Assembly: GCA_903834285.1 (NCBI GenBank)
Contig: CAILIO010000132.1
Location: 1-41,451, forward strand
Source: an uncultured Sphingomonadales bacterium
GTDB taxonomy: Bacteria; Pseudomonadota; Alphaproteobacteria; Sphingomonadales; Sphingomonadaceae
Reading direction: 5' to 3'
DNA: 41,451 bases
Below are positions 17,583 to 25,829 of the stretch, piece after piece. The notes beneath the pieces are model-generated. The model ran no database searches, was not told the origin of the DNA, and saw only the letters and a program-made list of their open reading frames with translations. Position 1 is the first letter of the stretch. The number at the start of each line of letters is the position of its first letter. A program made the position numbers and the translations under genes.

Positions 17583-19073
17583 TCAGTCTTCCAGCTGCCG
17601 CAGCAAGGTCCGCACATCGCCGTCCATATCGGCGTCACGCGTGCGCAGTTCCTCGATCAGGCGCACCGCGTGAATCACGGTCGAGTGATCGCGTCCGCCG
17701 AACTTGCGACCGATCTCGGGGTACGAGCGCGGCGTCAGCACTTTGGCGAGGTACATCGCGACTTGGCGCGGGCGCACGACCGCGCGGGCGCGGCGCTTGC
17801 TCGCCATCTCGGTGCGGTCGACGCGGTAGAACTGGCAGACCATGCGCTGGATCTCGTCGATCGTGATCCGGCGGCGGTTGGCCGAGAGGATATCGGTGAG
17901 CTGCTCCTCCGCCAGCTGGAGCGAGACCGGCTGACCGGTCAGCTGGGCATAGGCAATCAGCTTGTTGAGCCCGCCGACGAGTTCGCGCACGTTGCGATTG
18001 ATCGTACGCGCAAGGAACTCGATCACATCCGCCGGCACTTGCGTGCTGGTGAAGCGCGCGAGGCGGTGCTCGAGGATCTTGCGCCGCAGATCGATGTCAG
18101 CCGGCTGGATGTCCGCAACAAGGCCCATCGAGAGGCGCGAGAGCAGGCGCTGTTCCACCCCGTCGAGCGCTTGCGGCGCACGGTCGGCGGCAACGACGAG
18201 GCGCTTGCCCGCGCTCATCAGCGCATCGATCGTGTGGAGGAATTCCTCCTGCGTCGAAGACTTGCCGATGATGAACTGGATATCGTCAACGAGCAGCAGG
18301 TCGAACCCGCGCAGCCGCGCCTTGAATTCGAGCATTTCGTTCGAGCGCATGGCCTGAACGAACTCGATCATGAAGCGCTCGGCGGAGCAGTAGAAGATGC
18401 GCGCGCCCGGGCGGGCGGCGGCATAGGCATGGCCGATGGCGTGGAGCAAGTGCGTCTTGCCCTGCCCGGTCGCGCCCTTGAGGTAGAGCGGCGAGAACTG
18501 CGGCGTTTCCAGCGCGGCCATGCGCTGCGCGGCATTGACCGCGAGCACGTTGGCCGAGCCGCTGACGAATTCGGCGAACGTCAGCGAGGGATCGAGCCCG
18601 GTGACCGCGGCATCGGCGCTCAGCGGAACGGCTGCCTGGCGCTGCACGGTGGGAAGCGGCCCGGTATCGTTGGCGGGCATGCCGCCCATGCGCAGTTCGG
18701 GCATGGCACGGCGGCGCGGGTGCACGGTGATGCGCACCTGGCGCACTTCCGAACGCGCGATCTTCCATGCGAGCGAAAGCCGGTCGGCAAAGCGGTCGGC
18801 AACCCAGTTCGCGGAAAACTCGGTCGGCAGGAACAAGTCGAGCGTGCCGGTTTCCTTGCACAGTGTGCCGACCTGGATCGGCTTGATCCACTGGCTGTGC
18901 AGCTGGGGTCCCAGGTCCTTTTTCAGGCCCTGGCTGATGTCAGCCCAATCTGCGGCGAGATCGAGCGCATCCTGGTCCTCGATCATTGCGCTATCCCGTC
19001 CCTTCTTGCCCGGAGCGGCCTCTGCCGCCTGGGCCGCGGCGCCCCGTCCGCCGCTGCCTGCAAATTCATCCAT
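17583..19073 (-). CDS. dnaA: Chromosomal replication initiator protein DnaA
   Basis: A 496-residue AAA+ initiator that binds DnaA boxes and opens oriC. Domain I includes [20 protein letters not shown]; the Walker A is [11 protein letters not shown] (about residues 200-207), Walker [11 protein letters not shown], and the C-terminal helix-turn-helix signature [19 protein letters not shown]. Walker A has Gln where many DnaA proteins have Leu or Val. The ATG at 19073 gives [11 protein letters not shown]; an alternative at 18986 ([11 protein letters not shown]) has AAGGGACGGGA upstream and would remove a low-complexity 29-residue lead. The frame continues to 19292 but without family resemblance. 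It is transcribed from a region shared with the end of rpsT. Confidence 0.96.
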   Translation of the reverse strand: MDEFAGSGGRGAAAQAAEAAPGKKGRDSAMIEDQDALDLAADWADISQGLKKDLGPQLHSQWIKPIQVGTLCKETGTLDLFLPTEFSANWVADRFADRLSLAWKIARSEVRQVRITVHPRRRAMPELRMGGMPANDTGPLPTVQRQAAVPLSADAAVTGLDPSLTFAEFVSGSANVLAVNAAQRMAALETPQFSPLYLKGATGQGKTHLLHAIGHAYAAARPGARIFYCSAERFMIEFVQAMRSNEMLEFKARLRGFDLLLVDDIQFIIGKSSTQEEFLHTIDALMSAGKRLVVAADRAPQALDGVEQRLLSRLSMGLVADIQPADIDLRRKILEHRLARFTSTQVPADVIEFLARTINRNVRELVGGLNKLIAYAQLTGQPVSLQLAEEQLTDILSANRRRITIDEIQRMVCQFYRVDRTEMASKRRARAVVRPRQVAMYLAKVLTPRSYPEIGRKFGGRDHSTVIHAVRLIEELRTRDADMDGDVRTLLRQLED

Positions 19074-19332
19074 TTTCACGCGTCGCTGCCCTAACCCGAT
19101 GGTCCGCGTCAGCACCCCCTGCCGCAGACAAAGTTCTACCCTCGCCGGGAAAGCACCCCTGCTCCCGGCCATGAAACTTGCGATTGTCGTGACCCCGAAT
19201 TGGCTGCCGAATCTGCTGAGGCAGGTCCAGCGCCGCATCGGGAAGCCCTGTCTATTGGCCTTGGGGAGGGATTCGCAAGCGCTCGATCGCAAAAAAACTG
19301 AAATAAAGAATCTTGACTAGGCAAACGTGGCG

Positions 19333-19356
19333 GAAATCAATCAAATAATTGATTTC
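19333..19356 (-). promoter_or_regulatory. Palindrome overlapping candidate dnaA -10 (operator-like)
   Basis: gaaatcaat (19333-19341), caaata, attgatttc (19348-19356): perfect 9-bp arms around 6 bases. On the minus strand the central 6 bases read TATTTG, exactly 17 bp downstream of TTGCAA (19365-19370), giving a plausible sigma70 promoter for dnaA whose -10 is enclosed by the palindrome. A regulator bound here would block RNA polymerase. The protein is not identified. Confidence 0.5.
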
Positions 19357-19370
19357 ATTGCTTTTTGCAA
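19342..19370 (-). promoter_or_regulatory. dnaA: Candidate sigma70 promoter of dnaA
   Basis: Minus-strand -35 TTGCAA (19365-19370), 17-bp spacer, -10 TATTTG (19342-19347). Matches to consensus are moderate, but the position in the AT-rich part of the region and the exact spacing support it. It would give a 5' leader of roughly 260 nt before the ATG at 19073. Confidence 0.35.
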
Positions 19371-19456
19371 AGAACTGCCTGCGAATCGGCAGAAAACTGC
19401 GACTCGTGCGTGACAAGACCTATGCCGGGCACGGCCAAAAAAGGCGTAACCGAGGT

Positions 19457-19495
19457 GAAACAAAACGCGGCCGGTGTCATAGACACCAGCCGCGT
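19457..19495 (-). terminator. Rho-independent terminator of rpsT
   Basis: Read on the minus strand, acgcggctggtgtc and gacaccggccgcgt form a 14-bp stem with one mismatch (19465-19495) around a 3-nt loop, followed by TTTTGTTTC. It lies 50 nt past the rpsT stop codon and separates rpsT from dnaA transcription. Confidence 0.85.
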
Positions 19496-19544
19496 TCCGT
19501 TTTCGTACGTAGTGCGAGTCCGCCAGGACCCGGCACGATGCGAA

Positions 19545-19805
19545 TCAGAGCGAAGCGACTCGCTTCGACAGACGCGACATCTTGCGCGCCACGGTGTTCT
19601 TGTGGAGCACACCGCGCGCCACGCCGCGTGCCAGCTCGGGCTGGGCGGCGTGAAGGGCTTCGGCAGCAGCCGTCTTGTCACCGCCCGCGATCGCGGCCTC
19701 GACCTTCTTGACGAAGGTGCGGATGCGCGAGAGGCGGTTGCCGTTGATCTCGGCACGGTTGGCGTTGCGACGAATGCGCTTACGGGCTTGCGGCGTATTG
19801 GCCAT
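19545..19805 (-). CDS. rpsT: 30S ribosomal protein S20
   Basis: An 86-residue S20, which binds 16S rRNA in the 30S body. The sequence starts [19 protein letters not shown] and has the usual Lys/Arg-rich helices and the family segment [15 protein letters not shown]. Length and charge are normal. The order rpsT then dnaA on the same strand is also found in other Alphaproteobacteria. A strong terminator follows. Confidence 0.97.
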   Translation of the reverse strand: MANTPQARKRIRRNANRAEINGNRLSRIRTFVKKVEAAIAGGDKTAAAEALHAAQPELARGVARGVLHKNTVARKMSRLSKRVASL

Positions 19806-19953
19806 GTCTGTCCTGTTTCAAGAGCTCTGGCAGCCCGCTTGCCACGGGCCGCAAACAATCCGGTTCATCCCGGCAAGGCGACGAGCCCTCCGGGAAAGCG
19901 CGGCCCATAACTGCGGCATGGCGAATCGTCAACAGTTTGAGACGTCAACCAGT

Positions 19954-21369
19954 TCACGCCAGCTTCACAAGCTTGACCGGAAGGCCGTCGCGCGGCTTCG
20001 GGATCGGCCAAGCCTGCCACGTCGGGGCATAGCCCGGTTCCACCTCGACCCGGTAGCGGGTCAGGATGTGGTGCACCAAAAGTTTGGTCTGCATTGTCGC
20101 GAAGTGGAGGCCCAGGCACATATGTGCGCCGCCGCCATAGGGGATCCAGGCGTATTTGTGCCGCGCCGCGACGGCTTTGGGCGTGAAGCGCAGCGGGTCG
20201 AAGCGCTCGGGCTCCGGCCAGAGCGCCGGATCGGCATGGACCGCCGAGGCGCTCACATCCACGTCGGTACCGGCGGGAATCCGGAAGCCCCGGAACGTGA
20301 AATCCTTCAGGGCCCGGCGCGGGGTCGACGGCACCGGCGGCATGATCCTGAGCGCCTCCTTCATCGCCATTTCGGCAAGCTCCAGATTGCCGAGGGCATC
20401 AAACGCCAGCGGTACGCCGTCACCGCCCGCCGCCGCGCGCGCCTCGGCGCGCAGCTTTTCCTGCCAATCGGGGTTTTTCGCGAGGTGCCAGATGAGCGTG
20501 GTGAATGAACTGGTGATGGTGTCGTGCGCGGCCATCATCAGGAAGATCATGTGATCAACCACGACATCTTCCGGCAGCAGATCGCCCTCTCCATCATCAC
20601 GCCGCGCAAGCGCGAACTGGCTGAACATGTCCTGCCCCGGGTTGGCGCGCCGCTCGCGCAGCAGACCGGTGAAGTACGCGATCATCAGCTTGCGCCCGGC
20701 ATAGCCCCGGCCCATCGCGGTGAACGGCAGCGGCCGCCGGATCGGTGCGACGGCGGCCTGCACCATGTCGACGAAGGCCTTGTTGAGCATGTCCGCCTCG
20801 GGCCCGAACGGCAGGCCGAGGAAACTGGTCGCCGCCGTCTGCAGGGTCAGCGCCTTGATGGCGGGATAGAACTTGCGCGGGCCATCACCCCAGGCTTCCA
20901 CACCCGCGGCGATATCGGTGTTGAGCAAGTCGCAGTAGTGCCGCATTGGCTCGGGCTTGAAGGCGATCGAAAGGGCGCGCCGGTCGGCCCGGTGCGCGGC
21001 GAAATCCATCAGCATCAGGCCGCGCGGGAACAGCAGGTTGAGCACCGGACCCCAGCCCTGTTCGGACGAGAAGATCTTGTCGCGGTCGAACAGCACGAGC
21101 TCGTTGGCATCCGGCCCGATCAGTACGACCTGCCGCCGCCCGAACCCGCGCGTGCGGTAAACGTCGCCGTGTTTCGCACGCATGCTCCGGGAGAATCCGA
21201 TCGGATCGGCCAGCAGCATGAAAGTGGTGCCAACGAGCGGCCAGCCGTCCTCTCCGGGGATCGAGTCGAGCTCGCGCTCGTCTTCCAGCCGGATCCAGTG
21301 CGGATTGCCGCGTTCGGACTGCGCATCATGCGGACGAAGGGACCGGGACTGCGGTGCCAGTGTGGCCAC
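19954..21369 (-). CDS. Cytochrome P450
   Basis: A 471-residue soluble heme monooxygenase. The proximal heme loop is IPYGGGAHMCLGLHFA with the thiolate ligand at Cys418; the K-helix ExxR is MKEALR; and the I-helix oxygen-activating motif is MMAAHDTITSS. The N-terminus has no membrane anchor (SIPGEDGWPLVGTTFMLLADP), and the segment HRADRRALSIAF is the C-helix heme-propionate region. The overall pattern is closest to sterol/retinoid-type P450s (CYP51/CYP26 clan-like). No ferredoxin or ferredoxin reductase is adjacent, so electrons must come from elsewhere. It lies 58 nt behind hemH, with a TetR-type palindrome in between, so it may be transcribed on its own. Confidence 0.93.
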   Translation of the reverse strand: MATLAPQSRSLRPHDAQSERGNPHWIRLEDERELDSIPGEDGWPLVGTTFMLLADPIGFSRSMRAKHGDVYRTRGFGRRQVVLIGPDANELVLFDRDKIFSSEQGWGPVLNLLFPRGLMLMDFAAHRADRRALSIAFKPEPMRHYCDLLNTDIAAGVEAWGDGPRKFYPAIKALTLQTAATSFLGLPFGPEADMLNKAFVDMVQAAVAPIRRPLPFTAMGRGYAGRKLMIAYFTGLLRERRANPGQDMFSQFALARRDDGEGDLLPEDVVVDHMIFLMMAAHDTITSSFTTLIWHLAKNPDWQEKLRAEARAAAGGDGVPLAFDALGNLELAEMAMKEALRIMPPVPSTPRRALKDFTFRGFRIPAGTDVDVSASAVHADPALWPEPERFDPLRFTPKAVAARHKYAWIPYGGGAHMCLGLHFATMQTKLLVHHILTRYRVEVEPGYAPTWQAWPIPKPRDGLPVKLVKLA

Positions 21370-21391
21370 GGATCTGCTCCTGCGGGTGCGC

Positions 21392-21407
21392 TTAACCGAC
21401 CGGTTAA
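21392..21407. promoter_or_regulatory. TetR-type operator palindrome before the P450 gene
   Basis: ttaaccg-ac-cggttaa is a perfect 7-bp palindrome with a 2-bp centre, 22 nt upstream of the P450 start codon and inside the 58-bp gap after hemH. The AACCGNNCGGTT core is typical of TetR/AcrR-family operators. No TetR gene is in this window, so the regulator would act from elsewhere. Confidence 0.6.
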
Positions 21408-21427
21408 TGACACACTTGTCAGTAAAG

Positions 21428-22468
21428 TCAAATCCAGCCGGCGAGTTCCCTGCGGATCAGCGCCTCGAGCATGGCCATGCCCGGCTCGCCAGTGTTGAGG
21501 CAGGTGAGCGCGGCGAAATGCGTGCCGCCTGCCGCTTCGAAATCCTCTCGCCCGCGAATGCCGAGCTCCTCGATCGTCTCGAGGCAATCGGAGGAGAACC
21601 CCGGCGCGGCAACGACCATGCGGCGAATGCCATTGCTGGCCTGCACCTTGATCACGTCGTCGGTCGCGGGCTCGAGCCACTTGGCGCGGCCGAAGCGCGA
21701 CTGGAAGCTGGTCGCCACCTTGAGCTCCGGATGCGAGACGGCAAAGGTTTCGCCCAAGAGGCGCGCGGTCTTCTGGCAGTGGCAGTGATAGGGATCGCCA
21801 AGCCGCAAGGTGCGCTCGGGCATGCCATGGAAGCTCAGCACCAGCAGCTCGGGCTCGAAAGCAAGCGCGGCAAACTGCGCGGCAATATCCTTGTGCATGG
21901 CCGCGATCGCCAGCGGATCGTCGAAATAGGGCGGCAGGGTGCGCAGCGCGGGCAGGCGGCGACGATCCTTGATCCAGTTCGCCACGGCATCGAGTGCGCT
22001 CGCCGTGGTCGCGCCCGAATATTGCGGATACATCGGCGCGATCAGAATGCGCTCGCAACCATCGGCCAGCAGCTTGTCAAGCTCCACCGCCATCGCGGGC
22101 TTCTGGTAGCGCATGGCGTAGCGCACGATCACGGTATCGCCGAGCCCCCCGGCGTTGAACCGCGCCTGCAGTGCACGCGCCTGCGCGGCGGTGTGGAAGG
22201 CGAGCGGCGAGCCGTCCTCTGTCCAGACCTGGCTATAGGCATGCGCCGACTTCCTCGGCCGCGTGCGGAGCACCAGCCCGCGCAGGATCGGCTGCCAGAC
22301 AATCTGGGGGATTTCCACGACGCGGCGGTCGGAGAGGAATTCCGCCAGATAGCGGCGCACGGAGGATTCATCGGGCGCATCGGGCGTGCCGAGGTTGACC
22401 AGGAGCACCCCGATCTTGCCGGTGAGAATCCGGGGATGGTCGGCAGGTTGGTCCATGGCGCTGGTCAA
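21428..22468 (-). CDS. hemH: Ferrochelatase
   Basis: A 346-residue ferrochelatase, which inserts Fe2+ into protoporphyrin IX in the last step of heme synthesis. The family start is IGVLLVNLGTPDAPDESSVRRYL; the active-site segment LSFHGMPERTLRLGDPYHC holds the metal-binding His214, and the conserved Glu is in SSDCLETIEELG. A second ATG at 22456 (MDQPADHPR) could be the true start, but the first overlaps the upstream stop by ATGA (22465-22468). Several alphaproteobacterial ferrochelatases carry a [2Fe-2S] cluster; cysteines are present here in HCHC and elsewhere but cluster binding is not proven. A heme-requiring P450 follows. Confidence 0.96.
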   Translation of the reverse strand: MTSAMDQPADHPRILTGKIGVLLVNLGTPDAPDESSVRRYLAEFLSDRRVVEIPQIVWQPILRGLVLRTRPRKSAHAYSQVWTEDGSPLAFHTAAQARALQARFNAGGLGDTVIVRYAMRYQKPAMAVELDKLLADGCERILIAPMYPQYSGATTASALDAVANWIKDRRRLPALRTLPPYFDDPLAIAAMHKDIAAQFAALAFEPELLVLSFHGMPERTLRLGDPYHCHCQKTARLLGETFAVSHPELKVATSFQSRFGRAKWLEPATDDVIKVQASNGIRRMVVAAPGFSSDCLETIEELGIRGREDFEAAGGTHFAALTCLNTGEPGMAMLEALIRRELAGWI

Positions 22469-24753
22469 AGGCCTTCAGAAAGCAGGGGTAGGCGGCGGAA
22501 GCGCAGTCCTGTGGCAGAAAACAGCGCGTTGGCAATGGCCGGCGCGACCGCGGTCGTCGCCAGCTCGCCCGGATCGAACGGTTGCTCGTCCGACTCGGCA
22601 AACGCAATATCAACCTTCGGGCAATCAGCAAGCAGCGGCAGGCCCAGTTGGGACAGTCGCCCAGCGGTCGGCAAGCCCGCGGCATAGCCGGTGCTCCCCC
22701 CGATCGCCTGCGCCAGCGCAAAGAGCATCCCGCCCTCGACCTGCTGGCGCGCGATATCGACGTTCACGATCCGCCCGATGTCGAGCCAGGCCGAAAGCTG
22801 GTCGACCCGGATCGCGCCTTCCTCCTGCCGCGCGGTGGCAACCACGGCGATGAAACCGCTGCGCAGGCCCTCGGACGCGGCAAGGTCCATGCGGTGGCAG
22901 GCGATCCCCTGGCCCGAGGCATCGGCCCCGCCGCCCCACATCGCCATGCGCGCCGCACCGACCAGACAGGCAGCGAGGCGCGGCTGCCCCGAAAGCATGC
23001 CGATGCGGTAGGAGAGCGGCTCCGCTCCGCCGAAATGCGCGCACTCGTCGACAAAACTCTCGGTGAAGAACGCGCTGTAGCCATGGGCATTGCCACGAAA
23101 GCGCGCGGTGGGCAGCGGCAGCGAAACCGGCACGTGATCGACCGCGCGCTCCGGGACGCCATAGAGCGGCATCGCGCCCTCGCAGGCGAGCGGATCGGCG
23201 CGGCCTTTCGCGGCGGCCTGCGCATCCACGGCCTCCTTGTCATCGAGCAGCCGCGCGCCTGCCTCGATGGCGGTGGCAGGCAGCGCCATGCGCGTGCGCC
23301 AACCCAGCAACTGGCGCTTGTCCGGCCCGATCGAGGCGGACAGCAGCGCGGAAACCGGCGTGCGCGGATAACCCGCGAGCGATTCCTCCCAGCGCGACCA
23401 CATGAGCTGCACCGGCCGGCCCAGCACTTTGGCAATCGCAACGGCTTCGACCGCGATGCGCGCATCGAGCCGCGCATCGAAACTGCCGCCCGCGTGCATC
23501 GGATAGACCACGACATGGCTGCGCAGCACCCCCGCCGCGCGCGCTGCCTGCCGCCGCACCAGTTCGGGCGCCTGCGTCGCGAGCCACAGCTCCAGCTTGT
23601 CGCCCGTCAGCCGCGCGGTGGCGGTCGCGGTCTCGATCGGGGCATGGAGCGCAGGCTCGATATCATAGCGCGCGGTGAGGCTCGGCTTGGCGAGCAGGGG
23701 ATCGGGATCGCCTTCTGCCATAAGCCGGATGGCCGCACCCTTGCGCAAGGCGGTGTCGATGCGGTTTTCGAGCGCGGCAGAATCGGCGATCCGCCCCGCG
23801 GCATGGAAGCGCGGCTCCATCGCCAGCACCGCCTTGTGCGCGGCATGCCAGGTCTTTGCCGCCGCGGCGACCCAGCGTCTGGACTGGACCACGCCGACCA
23901 CCCCGGGCACTTTTTCCGCCGCCTTGCGGTCAAAACTGGAAAGTACGGTATCGCCCTGCGGCCCGTGCACGATCGCGGCGTGGACCATGCCCGGCACGCG
24001 CACGTCACCCGCAAACACGAAGCTGCCGTCGGCCTTGGCGGGCAAATCGAGCCGGGGGAAGCGCGCGCGCGCGCCTTCGGGGAACTGGCCGGGCCGCTCC
24101 TTGGCCGGTTCGGCGCGCAAGGCCGGCGGATCGGGCGGGTCGTAGGCCACCGCGTCCGCGATCAGCGCCGCAAAAACCAGCCGCTGCTTGCCGTTCACGA
24201 CGAAATGTTCGGCCGTGTCGAGCGTCTCCCAGCTCACGTTCCACTTGGCCGCCGCCGCCTTCATCAGCATCGCGCGCAGGTCAGCGGCCGCCTTGCGCAA
24301 GGGGGCTTCGAACGCAGCGAGCGCCGTGCCCTCGGCGGTGATCATCATCGGCTCGCGCTCGGCATGCAGGCGCGCCAGCCAGTCGCCAGGCGTATCCGCC
24401 AAAGCGGGCAGGAAGCGCGGCTGCCATAGCGGCGCCCAGCGCGCGGCGAGCACCGGATCACCATAGACCGGACTTGGCGGTGCGGGCTCCACGCCCACGC
24501 GCTTCCAGTCCGCGCCAAGTTCGGTGGCCACGATCTGCGCCATGAGCGTGGTGATGCCCTGCCCCATTTCGCAGACCGGCACCGCCACACTCACCGAGCC
24601 ATCAGCAGCAAGGCGGATGAAACTGTCGAACACGCGCTCGCCCGGCGCGGCCACCAGCGCGCTGGCATAACGGCGCGGCGAGAGCGCGAAAGCCACGAGC
24701 AGCGCACCCGCACCGCCCGCGCCGATCAGCAGCCCGCGCCGGGTCAGCCTCAT
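22465..24753 (-). CDS. Molybdenum hydroxylase large subunit (isoquinoline 1-oxidoreductase beta / aldehyde oxidase type)
   Basis: A 762-residue molybdopterin-binding subunit of the xanthine oxidase family. A twin-arginine leader (LTRRGLLIGAGGAGALLVAF) implies export in folded form. Family segments include VPVCEMGQGITTLMAQIVA near the N-terminus, and the C-terminal PGELATTAVAPAIANAL; aligned on VAPAIAN, Glu730 occupies the position of the catalytic Glu, although the usual GEPG around it is changed. It normally pairs with a small [2Fe-2S] subunit, which is absent here. It overlaps mrp upstream and hemH downstream by ATGA. The substrate (aldehyde or N-heterocycle) is unknown. Confidence 0.87.
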   Translation of the reverse strand: MRLTRRGLLIGAGGAGALLVAFALSPRRYASALVAAPGERVFDSFIRLAADGSVSVAVPVCEMGQGITTLMAQIVATELGADWKRVGVEPAPPSPVYGDPVLAARWAPLWQPRFLPALADTPGDWLARLHAEREPMMITAEGTALAAFEAPLRKAAADLRAMLMKAAAAKWNVSWETLDTAEHFVVNGKQRLVFAALIADAVAYDPPDPPALRAEPAKERPGQFPEGARARFPRLDLPAKADGSFVFAGDVRVPGMVHAAIVHGPQGDTVLSSFDRKAAEKVPGVVGVVQSRRWVAAAAKTWHAAHKAVLAMEPRFHAAGRIADSAALENRIDTALRKGAAIRLMAEGDPDPLLAKPSLTARYDIEPALHAPIETATATARLTGDKLELWLATQAPELVRRQAARAAGVLRSHVVVYPMHAGGSFDARLDARIAVEAVAIAKVLGRPVQLMWSRWEESLAGYPRTPVSALLSASIGPDKRQLLGWRTRMALPATAIEAGARLLDDKEAVDAQAAAKGRADPLACEGAMPLYGVPERAVDHVPVSLPLPTARFRGNAHGYSAFFTESFVDECAHFGGAEPLSYRIGMLSGQPRLAACLVGAARMAMWGGGADASGQGIACHRMDLAASEGLRSGFIAVVATARQEEGAIRVDQLSAWLDIGRIVNVDIARQQVEGGMLFALAQAIGGSTGYAAGLPTAGRLSQLGLPLLADCPKVDIAFAESDEQPFDPGELATTAVAPAIANALFSATGLRFRRLPLLSEGL

Positions 24754-25745
24754 CCCTTCTGCGCGTCCAGCCAGGCCAGCACGCGCTGCGCGATCCCGGC
24801 AAAGATGGCCGCCTCTGGGCCATCACCTGCAGCCGAGGGCTCGCCGGCATCGCTCGACTGGCGGATCGCCAGATTGAGCGGCACGCGGCCAAGGAAGGGC
24901 AGGCCCGTGGCCTTGGCAGCCGCTTCCGCGCCGCCTTGTCCAAAGGGGTCGCTGCTCTCGCCGCAATGCGGGCAGACATAGCCCGCCATGTTCTCGACCA
25001 TGCCGATCAGCGGAACATCGCCCTGCTCGAACAAGCGGATCGCACGCGCGGCATCCATCAGCGCGAGGTCCTGCGGGGTCGAGACGATCACCGCGCCCGC
25101 GGGTTTGTGTTTCTGGAGCATGGTCAGCTGTACGTCGCCCGTCCCCGGCGGCAAGTCGACGATGAGGATTTCGGCATCCCCCCAATGCGCATCGATCAGC
25201 TGCCCAAGCGCGTTGCCCGCCATCGGCCCGCGCCAGGCGATCGCTTGCCCCGGCTGGACGAGATGGCCCATCGAGAGCATCGGCACGCCCCACGGGCTCG
25301 GCACCGGATGCATCTTCTGATTTTCGGCTTCGGGCTTGCGGCCCTCGGTCGCCAGCAGGCGCGGCTGCGATGGGCCATAGATATCGGCATCGACGAGGCC
25401 GACCTTGCGCCCCAGCCGCGCCATTGCCACCGCAAGATTGGCCGAAAGCGTCGATTTGCCGACGCCGCCCTTGCCCGAGCCCACCGCGATAATGCGGCGA
25501 GTGACACGCTCGGCGGTCATCCCGACGCGCACGTCTGCCGCCCCGGCGGCGCGCGCCGCTTCGCGCACTTTGGCTTCCAGCGCATCCCGTCCCGCGCGGT
25601 CGAGCCCGCTCACTTCGAGAATGATCGAGGCGGTTTCGCCCTCGGCCCGCACGGTCTGCAGCCGCGCGCCAGCGGCCATGCGCAGCGCCTGTTCGAGTGC
25701 CGTCTGATCGAGGCTCAATGCCGGTATCCCATGCCTGACGAGCAT
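24750..25745 (-). CDS. apbC: Mrp/ApbC family Fe-S cluster carrier ATPase
   Basis: A 331-residue P-loop ATPase of the Mrp/NBP35 family that carries and delivers [4Fe-4S] clusters to target enzymes. A short N-terminal MIP18-like domain (residues 1-75) precedes the deviant Walker A GSGKGGVGKST (about residues 89-99), then DADIYGPSQPR, IVDLPPGTGD and the cluster-holding CPHC (C258, C261) in GYVCPHCGES. The ATG at 25745 is used; the frame stays open far upstream only as the antisense of hflK. It heads the leftward operon with the Mo-hydroxylase subunit and hemH and is divergent from hflK. Confidence 0.94.
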   Translation of the reverse strand: MLVRHGIPALSLDQTALEQALRMAAGARLQTVRAEGETASIILEVSGLDRAGRDALEAKVREAARAAGAADVRVGMTAERVTRRIIAVGSGKGGVGKSTLSANLAVAMARLGRKVGLVDADIYGPSQPRLLATEGRKPEAENQKMHPVPSPWGVPMLSMGHLVQPGQAIAWRGPMAGNALGQLIDAHWGDAEILIVDLPPGTGDVQLTMLQKHKPAGAVIVSTPQDLALMDAARAIRLFEQGDVPLIGMVENMAGYVCPHCGESSDPFGQGGAEAAAKATGLPFLGRVPLNLAIRQSSDAGEPSAAGDGPEAAIFAGIAQRVLAWLDAQKG

Positions 25746-25829
25746 ATGCCCTAACGGACGCCCCCTAGCAGAGGAAATTTGGCAGGGAGACACTGTTTTT
25801 AACCGCAGAGCGTACCTATAGTCGTGCCT

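Larger units (their letters stand above)
19074..19544. other. dnaA control region between rpsT and dnaA
   Basis: A 471-bp non-coding stretch, strikingly AT-rich between about 19290 and 19380 against the GC-rich surroundings. It holds the rpsT terminator (19465-19495), a candidate sigma70 promoter with a palindrome over its -10 (19333-19370), and GANTC sites at 19209, 19270, 19308, 19383, 19401 and 19516. I found no cluster of DnaA boxes, so it does not look like oriC. Confidence 0.75.

Noticed and set aside
19074..19544. Chromosomal origin next to dnaA
   Set aside because: The region is AT-rich but I find no cluster of TTATCCACA-like boxes; in Alphaproteobacteria oriC is usually not at dnaA.
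22582..24429. 615-codon plus-strand open frame
   Set aside because: Exactly antisense to the Mo-hydroxylase subunit and without any recognisable domain.
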